Assembly (NCBI GenBank): GCA_947499975.1
Contig: CANMQE010000001.1
Span: forward strand, 930,001-994,000
Direction of reading: 5' to 3'
DNA: 64,000 nt
Source: an uncultured Sphingomonadaceae bacterium
GTDB lineage: Bacteria; Pseudomonadota; Alphaproteobacteria; Sphingomonadales; Sphingomonadaceae
Made by a program: the position numbers and the translations under genes. Each line of letters opens with the position of its first letter. The first letter of the stretch is position 1. The notes under the pieces were generated by a model that saw nothing but the letters and a program-made list of their open reading frames with translations, ran no database searches and had not been told where the DNA came from. Positions 51,212-61,089 of the stretch are shown piece after piece.

Positions 51212-52525
51212 ATGGTCCCCCGTTACGCCCGCCCCGCCATGACCGCTATCTGGGAGCCTGAATCGAAATACGAAATCTGGTTCCTGATCGAAGCACACGC
51301 GACGCAGAAGCTCGCCGATCTGGGCGTGGTGCCGGAAAGCGGCGCAAAGGCATTGTGGGACTGGTGGGATACGAAGCCGAAGATCGACGTCGAGGCGATC
51401 GACGAGAAGGAACGCGTGCTTAAGCACGATGTTATCGCCTTCCTCGACTGGGTGGCGGACCAAGTTGGCCCCGAGGCGCGCTTCATGCACCAGGGCATGA
51501 CCAGTTCGGACGTTCTGGATACGACGCTGGCGGTGCAGCTTGTCCGCGCCACCGATATCCTGCTGGAAGACATGGACGCGCTGCTGGATGCGCTGAAGCG
51601 CCGCGCGCAGGAGCATAAGTACACCGCCACCATCGGCCGCAGCCACGGCATCCATGCAGAGCCGACCACGTTCGGCCTGAAGCTGGCGCAGGCCTATGCC
51701 GAGTTCGACCGCTGCCGCGCCCGCCTGCAGGCAGCGCGCGCCGAGATCGCCACCTGCGCCATCTCCGGCGCGGTGGGCACGTTTGCCAATATCGATCCCT
51801 CGGTAGAGGAATACGTGGCCGAAAAGCTGGGCCTGAGCATAGAGCCCGTTTCCACCCAGGTTATCCCGCGCGATCGCCACGCCATGTATTTCAGCGTGCT
51901 GGCCGTCATCGCATCCTCGATGGAGCGCCTGGCCGTGGAAGTGCGGCATCTCCAGCGCACCGAGGTGCTGGAAGCAGAGGAATATTTCTCTCCGGGCCAG
52001 AAGGGCTCGAGCGCCATGCCGCACAAGCGCAACCCGATCCTGACCGAAAACCTCACAGGGCAAGCGCGCATGATCCGCAGCTATGCCCTGCCTGCGATGG
52101 AAAACGTGGCGCTATGGCACGAGCGCGATATCTCGCACTCCAGCGTCGAGCGTTTCATTGCGCCCGATGCCACGATCACGCTGGACTTCGCCCTCGCGCG
52201 CCTCACTGGCGTGGTGGACAAGCTGCTGGTCTATCCCGAGCGGATGCAGAAGAACCTCGACAAGATGGGCGGCCTTGTCCACTCGCAACGGGTGCTGCTG
52301 GCACTGACGCAAGCGGGCATCACGCGCGACAATGCCTATCGGCTGGTGCAGCGAAACGCCATGAAGGTGTGGGAATCGGACGGGCAATTGTCACTGCTGG
52401 AACTGCTGAAGGCAGACGAGGAAGTGAATGCCGCCATGTCGAACGAGGAGCTCGAGGAGAAATTCAACCTCGATTACCACTTCAAGCATGTAGACACGAT
52501 CTTCGACCGGGTTTTCGCCAACTGA
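51212..52525 (+). CDS. purB: Adenylosuccinate lyase
   Basis: 437 residues. Fumarase/aspartase superfamily signature GSSAMPHKRNP, with HQGMTSSDVLDT and GRSHGIHAEPTTFG supplying catalytic residues. Acts twice in purine synthesis. ATG at 51212 (MVPRYARPAMTAIW) is the usual N-terminus; the upstream open frame is not coding. First of a run of plus-strand biosynthetic genes. Confidence 0.97.
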   Translation: MVPRYARPAMTAIWEPESKYEIWFLIEAHATQKLADLGVVPESGAKALWDWWDTKPKIDVEAIDEKERVLKHDVIAFLDWVADQVGPEARFMHQGMTSSDVLDTTLAVQLVRATDILLEDMDALLDALKRRAQEHKYTATIGRSHGIHAEPTTFGLKLAQAYAEFDRCRARLQAARAEIATCAISGAVGTFANIDPSVEEYVAEKLGLSIEPVSTQVIPRDRHAMYFSVLAVIASSMERLAVEVRHLQRTEVLEAEEYFSPGQKGSSAMPHKRNPILTENLTGQARMIRSYALPAMENVALWHERDISHSSVERFIAPDATITLDFALARLTGVVDKLLVYPERMQKNLDKMGGLVHSQRVLLALTQAGITRDNAYRLVQRNAMKVWESDGQLSLLELLKADEEVNAAMSNEELEEKFNLDYHFKHVDTIFDRVFAN

Positions 52526-52602
52526 TCCGCCTGCCCTTTCCAATAGGGCACGGAGCGCCTAGCATTCCGCCAAACGCTTTAGGGAACAGGAAAGAAAAGC
52601 CG

Positions 52603-53016
52603 ATGCAAATCCTTCGCGTAGTTATCTGGGTCCTGCTGCTTGTGGGCCTGCTGCTGTTCTCCATCTTCAACTGGACGGATGTGACGGTTCGCATCTGGCA
52701 GGGCATCGTGGTGGACACCAAGATTCCCGCCATCGTCATCGTGTCCTTTGCCATCGGGTTCGTGCCGATGTGGCTCTATCACCGGGCCTCGAAATGGGGG
52801 ATGCAGCGCAAGATCCACAATCTGGAAAACGCTGCCCGCACGCAGGCCACCACCCCTGTCGCCCCGCGCGAGGATACAACGGACGAAACCGTGCACACCG
52901 ATCACGTTTCGCACGCGGATACCGGCGGGCACGCACGCCCGACATCGCCCGAGACGATCGGCCCCGATGCCACGCGCGAGGGTGATACACCGCTTCGCGG
53001 CGACCATCGGTCATGA
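52603..53016 (+). CDS. LapA-domain (DUF1049) membrane protein
   Basis: 137 residues. Two membrane helices (about 4-24 and 42-62) with the LapA features LFSIFNWTDVTVRIW and PAIVIVSFAIGFVPMWL, followed by a basic coil and a polar tail. E. coli LapA works with LapB in controlling LPS synthesis; no lapB is nearby. Its TGA overlaps the pyrF ATG (ATGA), so the two are coupled. Confidence 0.85.
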   Translation: MQILRVVIWVLLLVGLLLFSIFNWTDVTVRIWQGIVVDTKIPAIVIVSFAIGFVPMWLYHRASKWGMQRKIHNLENAARTQATTPVAPREDTTDETVHTDHVSHADTGGHARPTSPETIGPDATREGDTPLRGDHRS

Positions 53017-53687
53017 GCAATCCCGTCTATCTGGCGCTGGACTTGCCGAAGCTCGACGCGGCAAAGGCACTCGCCACCAAGGTCAAAGGCCATATCGGCG
53101 GCGTCAAGCTGGGTCTTGAATTCTTCTGCGCCCACGGCACCCACGGCGTGCACGAGATTGCACATCTGGGACTGCCGATCTTTCTCGACCTGAAATTGCA
53201 CGACATTCCCAATACCGTGGCCGCGGCCATGCAATCGCTGCACGTGGTGGAGCCTGCCATCATGACGGTGCACGCCAGCGGCGGGCGCGCGATGATGGAG
53301 GATGCCAAGGCTGCGGCAGGAGAGAACACGAAAGTCGTCGCCGTCACGATGCTCACCAGCTTGGACGAGCGTGATCTCGAGCGCACCGGCATCTCCGGCA
53401 CGCCGCACGATCACGTGATGCGGCTTGCCGAACTGGCGGAGGCCAGCGGGCTGGACGGCATCGTATGCTCCGGCCAGGAAGTGGCAGCCGTGCACAAGCA
53501 ATGGAAGAACGGCTTCTTCGTGGTTCCCGGCCTGCGCCCCGGCGGTGCAGCCACGGGAGACCAGAAGCGCGTCGTCACTCCGCGTAAGGCGCGCGACGAT
53601 GGCGCATCGGTGCTCGTTATCGGCCGCCCGATCAGCCGCGCCGACGATCCGCTGCAGGCCGCCCGCGATATCGAGGCAACGCTGTAA
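53013..53687 (+). CDS. pyrF: Orotidine 5'-phosphate decarboxylase
   Basis: 224 residues. Catalytic DLKLHDIPNTV (65-75 region), VHASGG, and VPGLRPGG phosphate site. Last step of UMP synthesis. Coupled to the LapA-domain gene by the ATGA overlap; 68 nt before trpF. Confidence 0.97.
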   Translation: MSNPVYLALDLPKLDAAKALATKVKGHIGGVKLGLEFFCAHGTHGVHEIAHLGLPIFLDLKLHDIPNTVAAAMQSLHVVEPAIMTVHASGGRAMMEDAKAAAGENTKVVAVTMLTSLDERDLERTGISGTPHDHVMRLAELAEASGLDGIVCSGQEVAAVHKQWKNGFFVVPGLRPGGAATGDQKRVVTPRKARDDGASVLVIGRPISRADDPLQAARDIEATL

Positions 53688-53755
53688 GGGAATTTTTGCC
53701 GTGCACGGCGCCCTTAACCCTTCACCAACCAATCGCGCGTCACTAGACTGATTAC

Positions 53756-54406
53756 ATGACCGACCAGCTCATCAAGATTTGCGGACTCTCTACCGAGGAA
53801 ACCATCGACGCCGCCGTCGAAGCGGGCGCGACTCACATCGGGCTGGTGCATTTCGAGAAATCGCCGCGCCATGTCTCGATAGAGGATGCGGCCAGGCTGC
53901 GCACCCGCGTGCCCAAAAGCGTGAAAGTGGTGCTGCTGACGGTGAACATGGAGCCGAAGCCCACGGCGGAGGCGCTGCAGGAAATCCAGCCGGACGTGCT
54001 GCAATTGCACGGGCAGGAAAAGCCAGCGTGGATCTCGATGATTCGCGAGAATTCGGATCTCGAAATCTGGAAGGCGCTGGGCGTGAAGGATCGCGCCGCA
54101 CTGGAACGCGCCAGCCAGTACAAGGATTGCGCGCATCGCCTGCTGTACGATGCCGCGGGTGGCGCACTGCCGGGTGGCAACGGGCTGGCGCTGGACTGGC
54201 GACTGCTGCTGAACCATCGCCACGTGCTGCCCTGGGGCCTTGCCGGCGGGTTGAACGCGGCAAATGTGGCCGATGCCATTCGCTACACCGGCGCCCCGCT
54301 AGTGGATGCCTCTTCGGGCGTGGAAAGCGAACCGGGGGTGAAGGATATCACCCGCATCAAGGCGTTTTGCGAAGCGGCACGGGCCGCGCGCGCCAAGGCT
54401 GCCTGA
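53756..54406 (+). CDS. trpF: Phosphoribosylanthranilate isomerase
   Basis: 216 residues. KICGLST at the N-terminus with catalytic Cys, LVHFEKSPRHVS, LQLHGQE, LDWRLL and PWGLAGGLN, ending in VDASSGVESEPGVKD. Step three of tryptophan synthesis. 61 nt ahead of trpB on the same strand; no leader attenuator is seen. Confidence 0.97.
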   Translation: MTDQLIKICGLSTEETIDAAVEAGATHIGLVHFEKSPRHVSIEDAARLRTRVPKSVKVVLLTVNMEPKPTAEALQEIQPDVLQLHGQEKPAWISMIRENSDLEIWKALGVKDRAALERASQYKDCAHRLLYDAAGGALPGGNGLALDWRLLLNHRHVLPWGLAGGLNAANVADAIRYTGAPLVDASSGVESEPGVKDITRIKAFCEAARAARAKAA

Positions 54407-54467
54407 GCAATACACTGGCCCTTAGACTCGCTGGACTTGGGCGCGGGCGTCTGCCAATCGCGCATGC

Positions 54468-55706
54468 ATGACACAGAGCAATCCAAACTCATTCCGCAAC
54501 CAGCCTGACGATCGCGGCCATTTCGGCCAGTTCGGCGGCCGCTATGTTGCCGAAACGCTGATGCCGCTGATCCTTGACCTTGAGCGCGAATATACCGCCG
54601 CCAAGGCAGACGACAGTTTCAAGGCCGAGTTTGACGACCTGCTGGAGCATTACGTCGGCCGTCCCAGCCCGCTCTACTACGCGCCGCGCCTGACGGAAGA
54701 ACTGCGCAAGGATGCGCCCGAGGGCAAGGGCGCAGCTGTCTGGTTCAAGCGGGACGAGCTGAACCACACGGGCGCGCACAAGATCAACAATTGCATTGGG
54801 CAGATCTTGCTCGCCCGCCGCATGGGCAAGACGCGCATCATCGCCGAGACCGGTGCAGGCCAGCACGGCGTCGCCACCGCCACCGTGTGCGCGCGCTTCG
54901 GCCTGCCCTGCACCATCTTCATGGGCGCGACAGATGTGAAGCGGCAGCAGCCCAACGTGTTCCGCATGAAGCTGCTGGGCGCAGAGGTCGTGCCCGTCAC
55001 CAGCGGCCGCGCCACGCTGAAGGATGCCATGAACGAGGCGCTTCGCGACTGGGTCGCGAATGTGCATGACACGTTCTATATCATCGGCACCGCCGCAGGC
55101 CCGCATCCGTACCCTGAGCTTGTCCGCGATTTCCAGAGCGTGATCGGTCGAGAGGCGCGCGCGCAGATGCTGGAACGCACGGGCCGCCTGCCAGACCTGC
55201 TGGTGGCCGCGATCGGCGGGGGCTCCAACGCCATCGGCCTGTTCCACCCCTTCCTCGACGATCCTGACGTAAAGATGCTGGGCGTTGAAGCGGCAGGCCA
55301 TGGCCTGGACGGTGACGAGCACGCCGCCAGCCTGGCGGGCGGTTTCCCCGGCATCCTCCACGGCAACAAGACCTATCTGTTGCAGGACGAGGACGGCCAG
55401 ATCACCGAGGGCCACTCGATCAGCGCAGGCCTCGACTACCCCGGCATCGGACCCGAACATGCGTGGCTGAAAGAATCGGGCCGCGTCGAATACACCTACG
55501 CCACCGATAAAGAGGCGCTCGACGCCTTTCAGCTACTCTGCCGCACCGAAGGCATCATCCCCGCGCTGGAGCCTTCACACGCCATCGCGGCAATCGTGAA
55601 GGTAGCGCGCGAGATGCCCGAGGACGCGATTATCTGCGCGAACCTGTGTGGCCGCGGCGACAAGGACATCTTCACCGTGGCAGAGGCGCTCGGGGTGGAG
55701 ATGTGA
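54468..55706 (+). CDS. trpB: Tryptophan synthase beta chain
   Basis: 412 residues, full length. [16 protein letters not shown] lysine in [29 protein letters not shown] and CGRGDKD. It condenses indole and serine. The TGA overlaps the GTG of a small membrane gene (GTGA) that lies between trpB and trpA. Confidence 0.98.
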   Translation: MTQSNPNSFRNQPDDRGHFGQFGGRYVAETLMPLILDLEREYTAAKADDSFKAEFDDLLEHYVGRPSPLYYAPRLTEELRKDAPEGKGAAVWFKRDELNHTGAHKINNCIGQILLARRMGKTRIIAETGAGQHGVATATVCARFGLPCTIFMGATDVKRQQPNVFRMKLLGAEVVPVTSGRATLKDAMNEALRDWVANVHDTFYIIGTAAGPHPYPELVRDFQSVIGREARAQMLERTGRLPDLLVAAIGGGSNAIGLFHPFLDDPDVKMLGVEAAGHGLDGDEHAASLAGGFPGILHGNKTYLLQDEDGQITEGHSISAGLDYPGIGPEHAWLKESGRVEYTYATDKEALDAFQLLCRTEGIIPALEPSHAIAAIVKVAREMPEDAIICANLCGRGDKDIFTVAEALGVEM

Positions 55707-55942
55707 AGAATTACGACAGTTTCGGGCAGAAAAACGCTTCTCCAAACCGCAGGCTGAGGCTCGACGAAGCCTTTGCACTGGTTCCAACGTATTTCATCGT
55801 TTCGTTCGTTCTCAACCTTGGCTGGAACCTCATCACCACCGGCTCTCCCGATTGGCGAGATTGCCTTATCGTTGGCGGTATTTTCGGAATTGGAATGCCA
55901 CTGTCGCACATGCTCTTCAAGATGACCCGGAAGTACCGATGA
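55703..55942 (+). CDS. Small membrane protein coupled to trpB
   Basis: 79 residues from a GTG overlapping the trpB stop. Two hydrophobic segments (about 27-45 and 54-70) with a basic N-terminus. No family recognised. Composition is a little more AT-rich than trpB. The overlap and position inside the trp block argue that it is translated. Confidence 0.5.
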   Translation: MKNYDSFGQKNASPNRRLRLDEAFALVPTYFIVSFVLNLGWNLITTGSPDWRDCLIVGGIFGIGMPLSHMLFKMTRKYR

Positions 55943-56006
55943 ACCGCCTCTCCACCACGGTTGAGATGACGCATGGCCCGCATGACAGGGAATCAGGGGC
56001 AGCAAC

Positions 56007-56192
56007 ATGACCTTCTCACCCGCCCGCGCCGGCATTTTCTTCCTTATCGGCCTCCCCATCGGCTTCATCCTCTCGGCGCTTGGCTTCATCGTGAGCGGCC
56101 AAGAAATCAGCGCGCCTCAGATTGCGCCCTACGCAGTCGGAATTGCCATTGTGATTGGCCTCGCAGCAGGGCTATGGCGCCCACCATCATGA
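56007..56192 (+). CDS. Small two-helix membrane protein coupled to trpA
   Basis: 61 residues, nearly all hydrophobic, with two membrane helices (about 8-29 and 39-56). Its TGA overlaps the trpA ATG (ATGA). No family recognised. It may act mainly to couple trpA translation, or be a membrane protein in its own right. Confidence 0.5.
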   Translation: MTFSPARAGIFFLIGLPIGFILSALGFIVSGQEISAPQIAPYAVGIAIVIGLAAGLWRPPS

Positions 56193-56965
56193 CCCGACTC
56201 TCCGACAGTTTCTCGCGCGGCCCCGCCCTCGTCTGCTTCATCACTGCAGGCGATGGTGACACCGCCGCAAATCTCGATGCGCTGGTCGCAGGGGGCGCGG
56301 ATGTGATCGAGTTGGGCATGCCCTTCACCGATCCCATGGCCGATGGCCCCGCGATCCAGGCGGCCAATATCCGCGCGCTGGGCAAGGGCACGAAAACCGC
56401 CGACGTGCTGCAACTCGCCACCGATTTTCGTGAGCGTCACCCGAATGTGCCATTGGTGCTGATGGGCTATGCCAACCCGATGGTGCGTCGGGGCCCCGAA
56501 TGGTTTGCCGATGCGTTGGACAAGGCTGGCGTTGATGGCGTGATCTGCGTGGACCTCGCGCCGGAGGAGGACGATGATCTCGGCCCTGCCCTACGAGACA
56601 AGGGCATTGCTCCCATCCGCCTGGCCACTCCCACAACCGATGAAGCGCGGCTGCCCATGGTGCTCGATAAGTCACAGGGGTTTCTCTACTATGTCAGCGT
56701 TGCGGGCATCACCGGCAAGCAGAGCGCGGCGGTGGCCGATATCGAGGCCAATGTCAGCCGCATCAAGCAGCATACCGATCTGCCCGTTGCCGTTGGTTTC
56801 GGCGTTCGCACACCCGAACAGGCAACGGATATCGCCCGCGTGGCGGACGGTGTGGTGGTCGGCTCTGCCCTGGTAGAACTGGTGGCCGAGCATGGGGAAA
56901 AGGCACCTGCACACCTTCGCGAATTGGTCGAAAAGCTTGCCAATGCAGTGCATTCTGCCCGATAG
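56189..56965 (+). CDS. trpA: Tryptophan synthase alpha chain
   Basis: 258 residues. FITAGDGDT, ELGMPFTDPMADGPAIQ (catalytic Glu and Asp region), GVDGVICVDLAPEE and GFGVRTPEQA. It splits indole-glycerol phosphate. ATG at 56189 sits in an ATGA overlap with the small gene before it; an in-frame ATG at 56174 is an alternative. Confidence 0.97.
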   Translation: MTRLSDSFSRGPALVCFITAGDGDTAANLDALVAGGADVIELGMPFTDPMADGPAIQAANIRALGKGTKTADVLQLATDFRERHPNVPLVLMGYANPMVRRGPEWFADALDKAGVDGVICVDLAPEEDDDLGPALRDKGIAPIRLATPTTDEARLPMVLDKSQGFLYYVSVAGITGKQSAAVADIEANVSRIKQHTDLPVAVGFGVRTPEQATDIARVADGVVVGSALVELVAEHGEKAPAHLRELVEKLANAVHSAR

Positions 56966-56974
56966 GCCCTGCGC

Positions 56975-57823
56975 ATGAGCTGGCTAGACCGAGTAAAAGA
57001 GCGCCTGCCCTTCGGCAACAAGCGCGAATCTCCCGACAATCTGTGGATCAGGTGTCCGCGCTGTCAGGAAATGATTTTCCGCACCGAATACGAAGAGAAA
57101 CTAAGCGTTTGCCCGCGATGCGAACATCATGGCCGCATCGGTGCCGACAAGCGCCTGTCGCAAATCCTGGACAAGGGATACGAACTGCTTCCCTCACCGC
57201 GCGTGGTGGAGGACCCGCTGCGCTTCAAGGACAGCAAGCGCTATGTGGACAGGCTGAAGGCCGCGCGCGCCAGCAATCCGCACCACGACGCGTTTACCGC
57301 GGCATTCGGCGCGATCGAGGGTAAACCCGCCGTGGTGGGCGTGCAGGATTTCACCTTCATGGGCGGCAGCATGGGCATGGCCGTGGGCGATGCCTTCTGC
57401 AACGCGGCCCAGCGCGCGCTGGATGAATATTGCGGCTTCGTTTGCGTTACCGCTGCTGGCGGAGCGCGCATGCAGGAGGGCATTCTCAGCCTGATGCAGA
57501 TGCCCCGCGCCACGGTGATGACGCGCCGTCTGAAAGAGGCGGGTCTGCCCTATATCGTGGTACTGGCCGATCCCACCACGGGCGGCGTTACCGCCAGCTA
57601 CGCCATGCTGGGCGATGTCCATATTGCAGAGCCGGGTGCCCTGATCGGCTTTGCCGGGCAGCGCGTGATCCAGGAAACCATTCGCGAGCAATTGCCCGAA
57701 GGCTTCCAGCGCGCGGAATATCTGCACAAGCACGGCATGGTGGACATGGTAACGCATCGCAAGGACATGCGCGAAACACTGGCGCAACTGCTGGAGTATC
57801 TCGCTCCAGCAAAGGCCGCCTGA
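56975..57823 (+). CDS. accD: Acetyl-CoA carboxylase carboxyltransferase subunit beta
   Basis: 282 residues. N-terminal zinc ribbon (CPRCQEMIF...CPRCEHH) and carboxyltransferase motifs [22 protein letters not shown] and [16 protein letters not shown]. It transfers carboxyl to acetyl-CoA. 9 nt after trpA; trpA-accD-folC is a conserved order. Confidence 0.97.
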   Translation: MSWLDRVKERLPFGNKRESPDNLWIRCPRCQEMIFRTEYEEKLSVCPRCEHHGRIGADKRLSQILDKGYELLPSPRVVEDPLRFKDSKRYVDRLKAARASNPHHDAFTAAFGAIEGKPAVVGVQDFTFMGGSMGMAVGDAFCNAAQRALDEYCGFVCVTAAGGARMQEGILSLMQMPRATVMTRRLKEAGLPYIVVLADPTTGGVTASYAMLGDVHIAEPGALIGFAGQRVIQETIREQLPEGFQRAEYLHKHGMVDMVTHRKDMRETLAQLLEYLAPAKAA

Positions 57824-57844
57824 CCGGCCCCGCGCGTATCCGCG

Positions 57845-59188
57845 ATGAAGGATTTCGCCATTTCAGAGGATGCCGCAGTCCAGAAACAGCTCGACCGGCT
57901 GGGCGCGCTTTCATTGCCACAAGGCCGCATCGGGCTGGATGTGATCCAGGAATTGCTGGCGCGGCTCGGCAATCCTGAGAGGCACCTGCCGCCGGTTTTC
58001 CATGTGGCAGGCACCAACGGCAAGGGTTCCACCTGCGCGTTCCTGCGCGCCATGCTGGAGGCGGAAGGCCTTACCGTCCACGTCGCCACGAAACCGCATC
58101 TCGTCCGCTATAACGAGCGTATCCGGGTTGGTGGCCAGCTGATTTCCGATGCAATGCTGGCGAGCCTGCTGGAAGAGGTGCTGGATACAGCGGAAGACCT
58201 TTCGCCCAGCTTCTTCGAGGTTACCACCGCGGCCACCTTCCTCGCCTTCTCACGCGAACCGGCGGATGCCTGCGTGATCGAGGTGGGCCTTGGCGGACGA
58301 TTCGATGCGACCAATGTGATGGAGCGCCCCGCCGCCTGCGGGATTGCCAGCCTCGGCATCGATCACGACCAGTTCCTGCTGAATGAAGACCCTGATGCCC
58401 CTTCCCCTACGAACAACCCGATGGTGCGCATCGCTTTCGAAAAATCGGGCATCGCCCGTGGCGGATCGCCGCTGGTGACGCAGAATTATTCTCCTGACGT
58501 AGAGGCGGAAGTGCAGCGCCGTGCCGGCGTTGCCGGTGCGCCCTTGCACATGCGCGGCACCGACTGGTGGGCAGAGGCCGGAACGCATGCGATTGCCTAT
58601 CGGGATCGGCACGGAAGGCTGGACCTGCCCTTGCCCGCGATGCCTGGCGCGCACCAGGCCGACAATGCAGCGCTGGCCGTGGCCATGCTGCGCCATCAGG
58701 ATACGGTTGCGGTGTCACCTGCCGCGATGGCGCAAGGTATTCGAGAGACCCGCTGGCCTGCGCGCCTGCAGGTTCTCGGCGATGGTCCGCTGACCAAGTT
58801 GCAGCCGCAACGCACCTTCCTGCTGGACGGTGGGCACAACCCTGACGCGGCCAATGCCCTCGCCCGACACCTCGAAGCGACGACAGATAGCCCGGTGGAC
58901 GCCGTGATCGGGATGATGGCGGCAAAGGACGCGCGGCGCTTTCTGGCGATCATAGCGCCGCATATCGACTCGATCACGGCGGTGCCGATCCCCGGGAACG
59001 ACTGCGTCGCGCCGGAGACTCTCGCCGAACTGGCGCGAGAAGCGGGTATCGTGAATGTGACGACGGCGGACGATGTGCCGTGTGCCGTTCGTGCCATGGA
59101 CACGGCCGGCGAAGGCACGGTGCTGATCTTCGGTTCGCTGTATCTTGCGGGCAAGGTGCTCAGCCTGAACCGAGAGCTTCCGGACTGA
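57845..59188 (+). CDS. folC: Folylpolyglutamate synthase / dihydrofolate synthase
   Basis: 447 residues. Mur-ligase-like ATP site GTNGKGSTCAFL, LVRYNERI, EVGLGGRFDATNV, GIDHDQFL and the C-domain DGGHNPDAANALARHL. It joins glutamate to dihydropteroate and extends folates. 21 nt after accD, last gene of the trp-acc-fol run. Confidence 0.96.
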   Translation: MKDFAISEDAAVQKQLDRLGALSLPQGRIGLDVIQELLARLGNPERHLPPVFHVAGTNGKGSTCAFLRAMLEAEGLTVHVATKPHLVRYNERIRVGGQLISDAMLASLLEEVLDTAEDLSPSFFEVTTAATFLAFSREPADACVIEVGLGGRFDATNVMERPAACGIASLGIDHDQFLLNEDPDAPSPTNNPMVRIAFEKSGIARGGSPLVTQNYSPDVEAEVQRRAGVAGAPLHMRGTDWWAEAGTHAIAYRDRHGRLDLPLPAMPGAHQADNAALAVAMLRHQDTVAVSPAAMAQGIRETRWPARLQVLGDGPLTKLQPQRTFLLDGGHNPDAANALARHLEATTDSPVDAVIGMMAAKDARRFLAIIAPHIDSITAVPIPGNDCVAPETLAELAREAGIVNVTTADDVPCAVRAMDTAGEGTVLIFGSLYLAGKVLSLNRELPD

Positions 59189-59277
59189 CGGGCACTCCCG
59201 GCTCCACCTTGCGCACAACTTCCAGAAGACAAGGAAGCCAAGGATCGCGAATAGGGGCCGGGTTTGCGTGCTACAGG

Positions 59278-61023
59278 CTATTCCGCCGGTTCGGGCGCGG
59301 CATCGTGGCGATCAGGCGTAACCACGCCCGACTTCGCCCCGGCGCGGCTGACGCGTATCCATTCGAACACGCACAGCACAACCGCCACGAAACCGATCAG
59401 CGTGGTCAGGATGAAGACGTCGTAATAGCCCCGGTCCTCAATCATCTCGCCCAACGCACCGCGCCCCAGCGTGCCCACCAGCAGGGTGAGCGACGACAGC
59501 AGCGCGTATTGCACGGCGGAGTATTTCTTCGAGACGATAGAGCTTAGCCAGGCGACGTATGCAGCGCCCGCGATGCCAATGGCCAGGTTCTCCCACATGA
59601 TGGTGAAAGTGAGGCGCGGCAAACCTTCGGACCCGAAAGGGGCCATGAAGTTGATCAGGGCGGAAAAGCCAATGAAGTCACTGGCCGCCTGCATGTTCGC
59701 CCCACCGATTGCCATGTCTGCGTAAAGCAGGTTGGTCAGCGCGGCGATCAGCGCGCCGAGGGTAAGGGTCGCCATGCGGCCGATAACGGTCAGCAGGTAA
59801 CCGCCAAGAGCGAGCCCTGCGATAATCGCGCCCACGCCGAAGAACTTGGAAGCGAAGGCCACCTCGTCATTGGTGTAATTCAACTCGCCCAGATAGAACG
59901 GGTAGGCAAACGTGCCCCAGATCGCGTCGCAGATGCGATAGGTCAGCACGAGGGAGAGAATCAGCACCAGCGCCCACCCGATGCGGCCCACGAACTCCAC
60001 CAGCGGCATGACCAGCGCGCGGTAGAGATGATCGACCGCGTAGGAATTGCCTGCCCGTTCCGGCAGATCCTCCAACATCACGTTCACGCCCTTTCTCTTC
60101 TGCGCGGCCAGCCAGCCGGCGATCAGGGCGGGTATCACCACGGTGGCGACGATGATCCAGGGACCGTAATTGACGGTGAAATCGGTGGGATTGGGCCGCT
60201 CCTCCGGCGGATAGGCCAGCGACATGTACATGAAGGTGAGCACCACGCCGATGGCCAGCGCCCACAGCAGGCCCACAGCAGCAAGCGCCTTCGCGCGCAC
60301 GGAAGGCTTCAGTTCGCCCTTCTTGCGCAGGCTCAACAGAAGCTCGTCATCCACGGTTCCGTCAACATTCTCGCCCGCCTTGCTGTCAGGCGCGAAAAGC
60401 CCCGCAATGCCGATCACCAGCAGGATCGCGCCCATCATCAGATAGGTCTGTGGCCAGCCAATGCGGGCAGCGATAATCAGGCCCAGCGCGCCGCCGACAA
60501 GAGCGGCAAGGCGATAGCCCATCTGGTAGACGGTGGAGAGAATATCCAACGTCGCTTCCTCGTCCGCCACGTCAATACGCCAGGCATTGATGGCGATATC
60601 CTGCGTAGCGCTGGCGAGTGCGCCAATACCGGCAAGCAGGCTGAACCAGCCGATCGCCTCATTCGTGGGGTTGGACAGGCTGAGCGCGATCAGGATTACA
60701 CCCAGCAGGATCTGCGAAGGCACGATCCATTGCTTGCGCCGGCCCAGTTTCCTGAAACCGGGTATCGAGACCTTGTCGATCAGCGGCGACCACAGGAACT
60801 GGAAGGCATAGGCAAGGCCGATCAGCGAGAAGACGCCCATCGTCTCCAGCTCCACCGCGGCTTCGGAAAGCCAGGCGTAAAGCGTGCCCAGGAACAGCGC
60901 GAACGGCAGGCCACTGGCAAAGCCGAACAGCGCCATGAAGCCGCTTTTGGGATTTTTCAAGGAGCGGGCTAGAGTGCGCCAGCCGGGCTTCGATTTTGTC
61001 TGTTCGGCGGCCGCTTCGGCCAT
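59278..61023 (-). CDS. ampG: AmpG-family muropeptide permease (MFS)
   Basis: 581 residues with about 14 hydrophobic helices. AmpG hallmarks are SGLPFALFLGTLYAWL, LGRRKQWIVPSQ and SATQDIAINAWRID. It imports anhydromuropeptides from the periplasm for recycling, matching the mpl and LD-carboxypeptidase genes elsewhere in the window. Convergent with folC; divergent from the pseudouridine synthase gene. Confidence 0.92.
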   Translation of the reverse strand: MAEAAAEQTKSKPGWRTLARSLKNPKSGFMALFGFASGLPFALFLGTLYAWLSEAAVELETMGVFSLIGLAYAFQFLWSPLIDKVSIPGFRKLGRRKQWIVPSQILLGVILIALSLSNPTNEAIGWFSLLAGIGALASATQDIAINAWRIDVADEEATLDILSTVYQMGYRLAALVGGALGLIIAARIGWPQTYLMMGAILLVIGIAGLFAPDSKAGENVDGTVDDELLLSLRKKGELKPSVRAKALAAVGLLWALAIGVVLTFMYMSLAYPPEERPNPTDFTVNYGPWIIVATVVIPALIAGWLAAQKRKGVNVMLEDLPERAGNSYAVDHLYRALVMPLVEFVGRIGWALVLILSLVLTYRICDAIWGTFAYPFYLGELNYTNDEVAFASKFFGVGAIIAGLALGGYLLTVIGRMATLTLGALIAALTNLLYADMAIGGANMQAASDFIGFSALINFMAPFGSEGLPRLTFTIMWENLAIGIAGAAYVAWLSSIVSKKYSAVQYALLSSLTLLVGTLGRGALGEMIEDRGYYDVFILTTLIGFVAVVLCVFEWIRVSRAGAKSGVVTPDRHDAAPEPAE

Positions 61024-61089
61024 ATAAATAATCTCCGCTCTGCTGCGTGGCTTACGGTCTAGCTGTAATCCAATGCAATGGAAGGCTGG

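Noticed and set aside
52532..52550. TGCCCT/AGGGCA stem after purB as a terminator
   Set aside because: Stem is short, loop long and no T-run follows on either strand.
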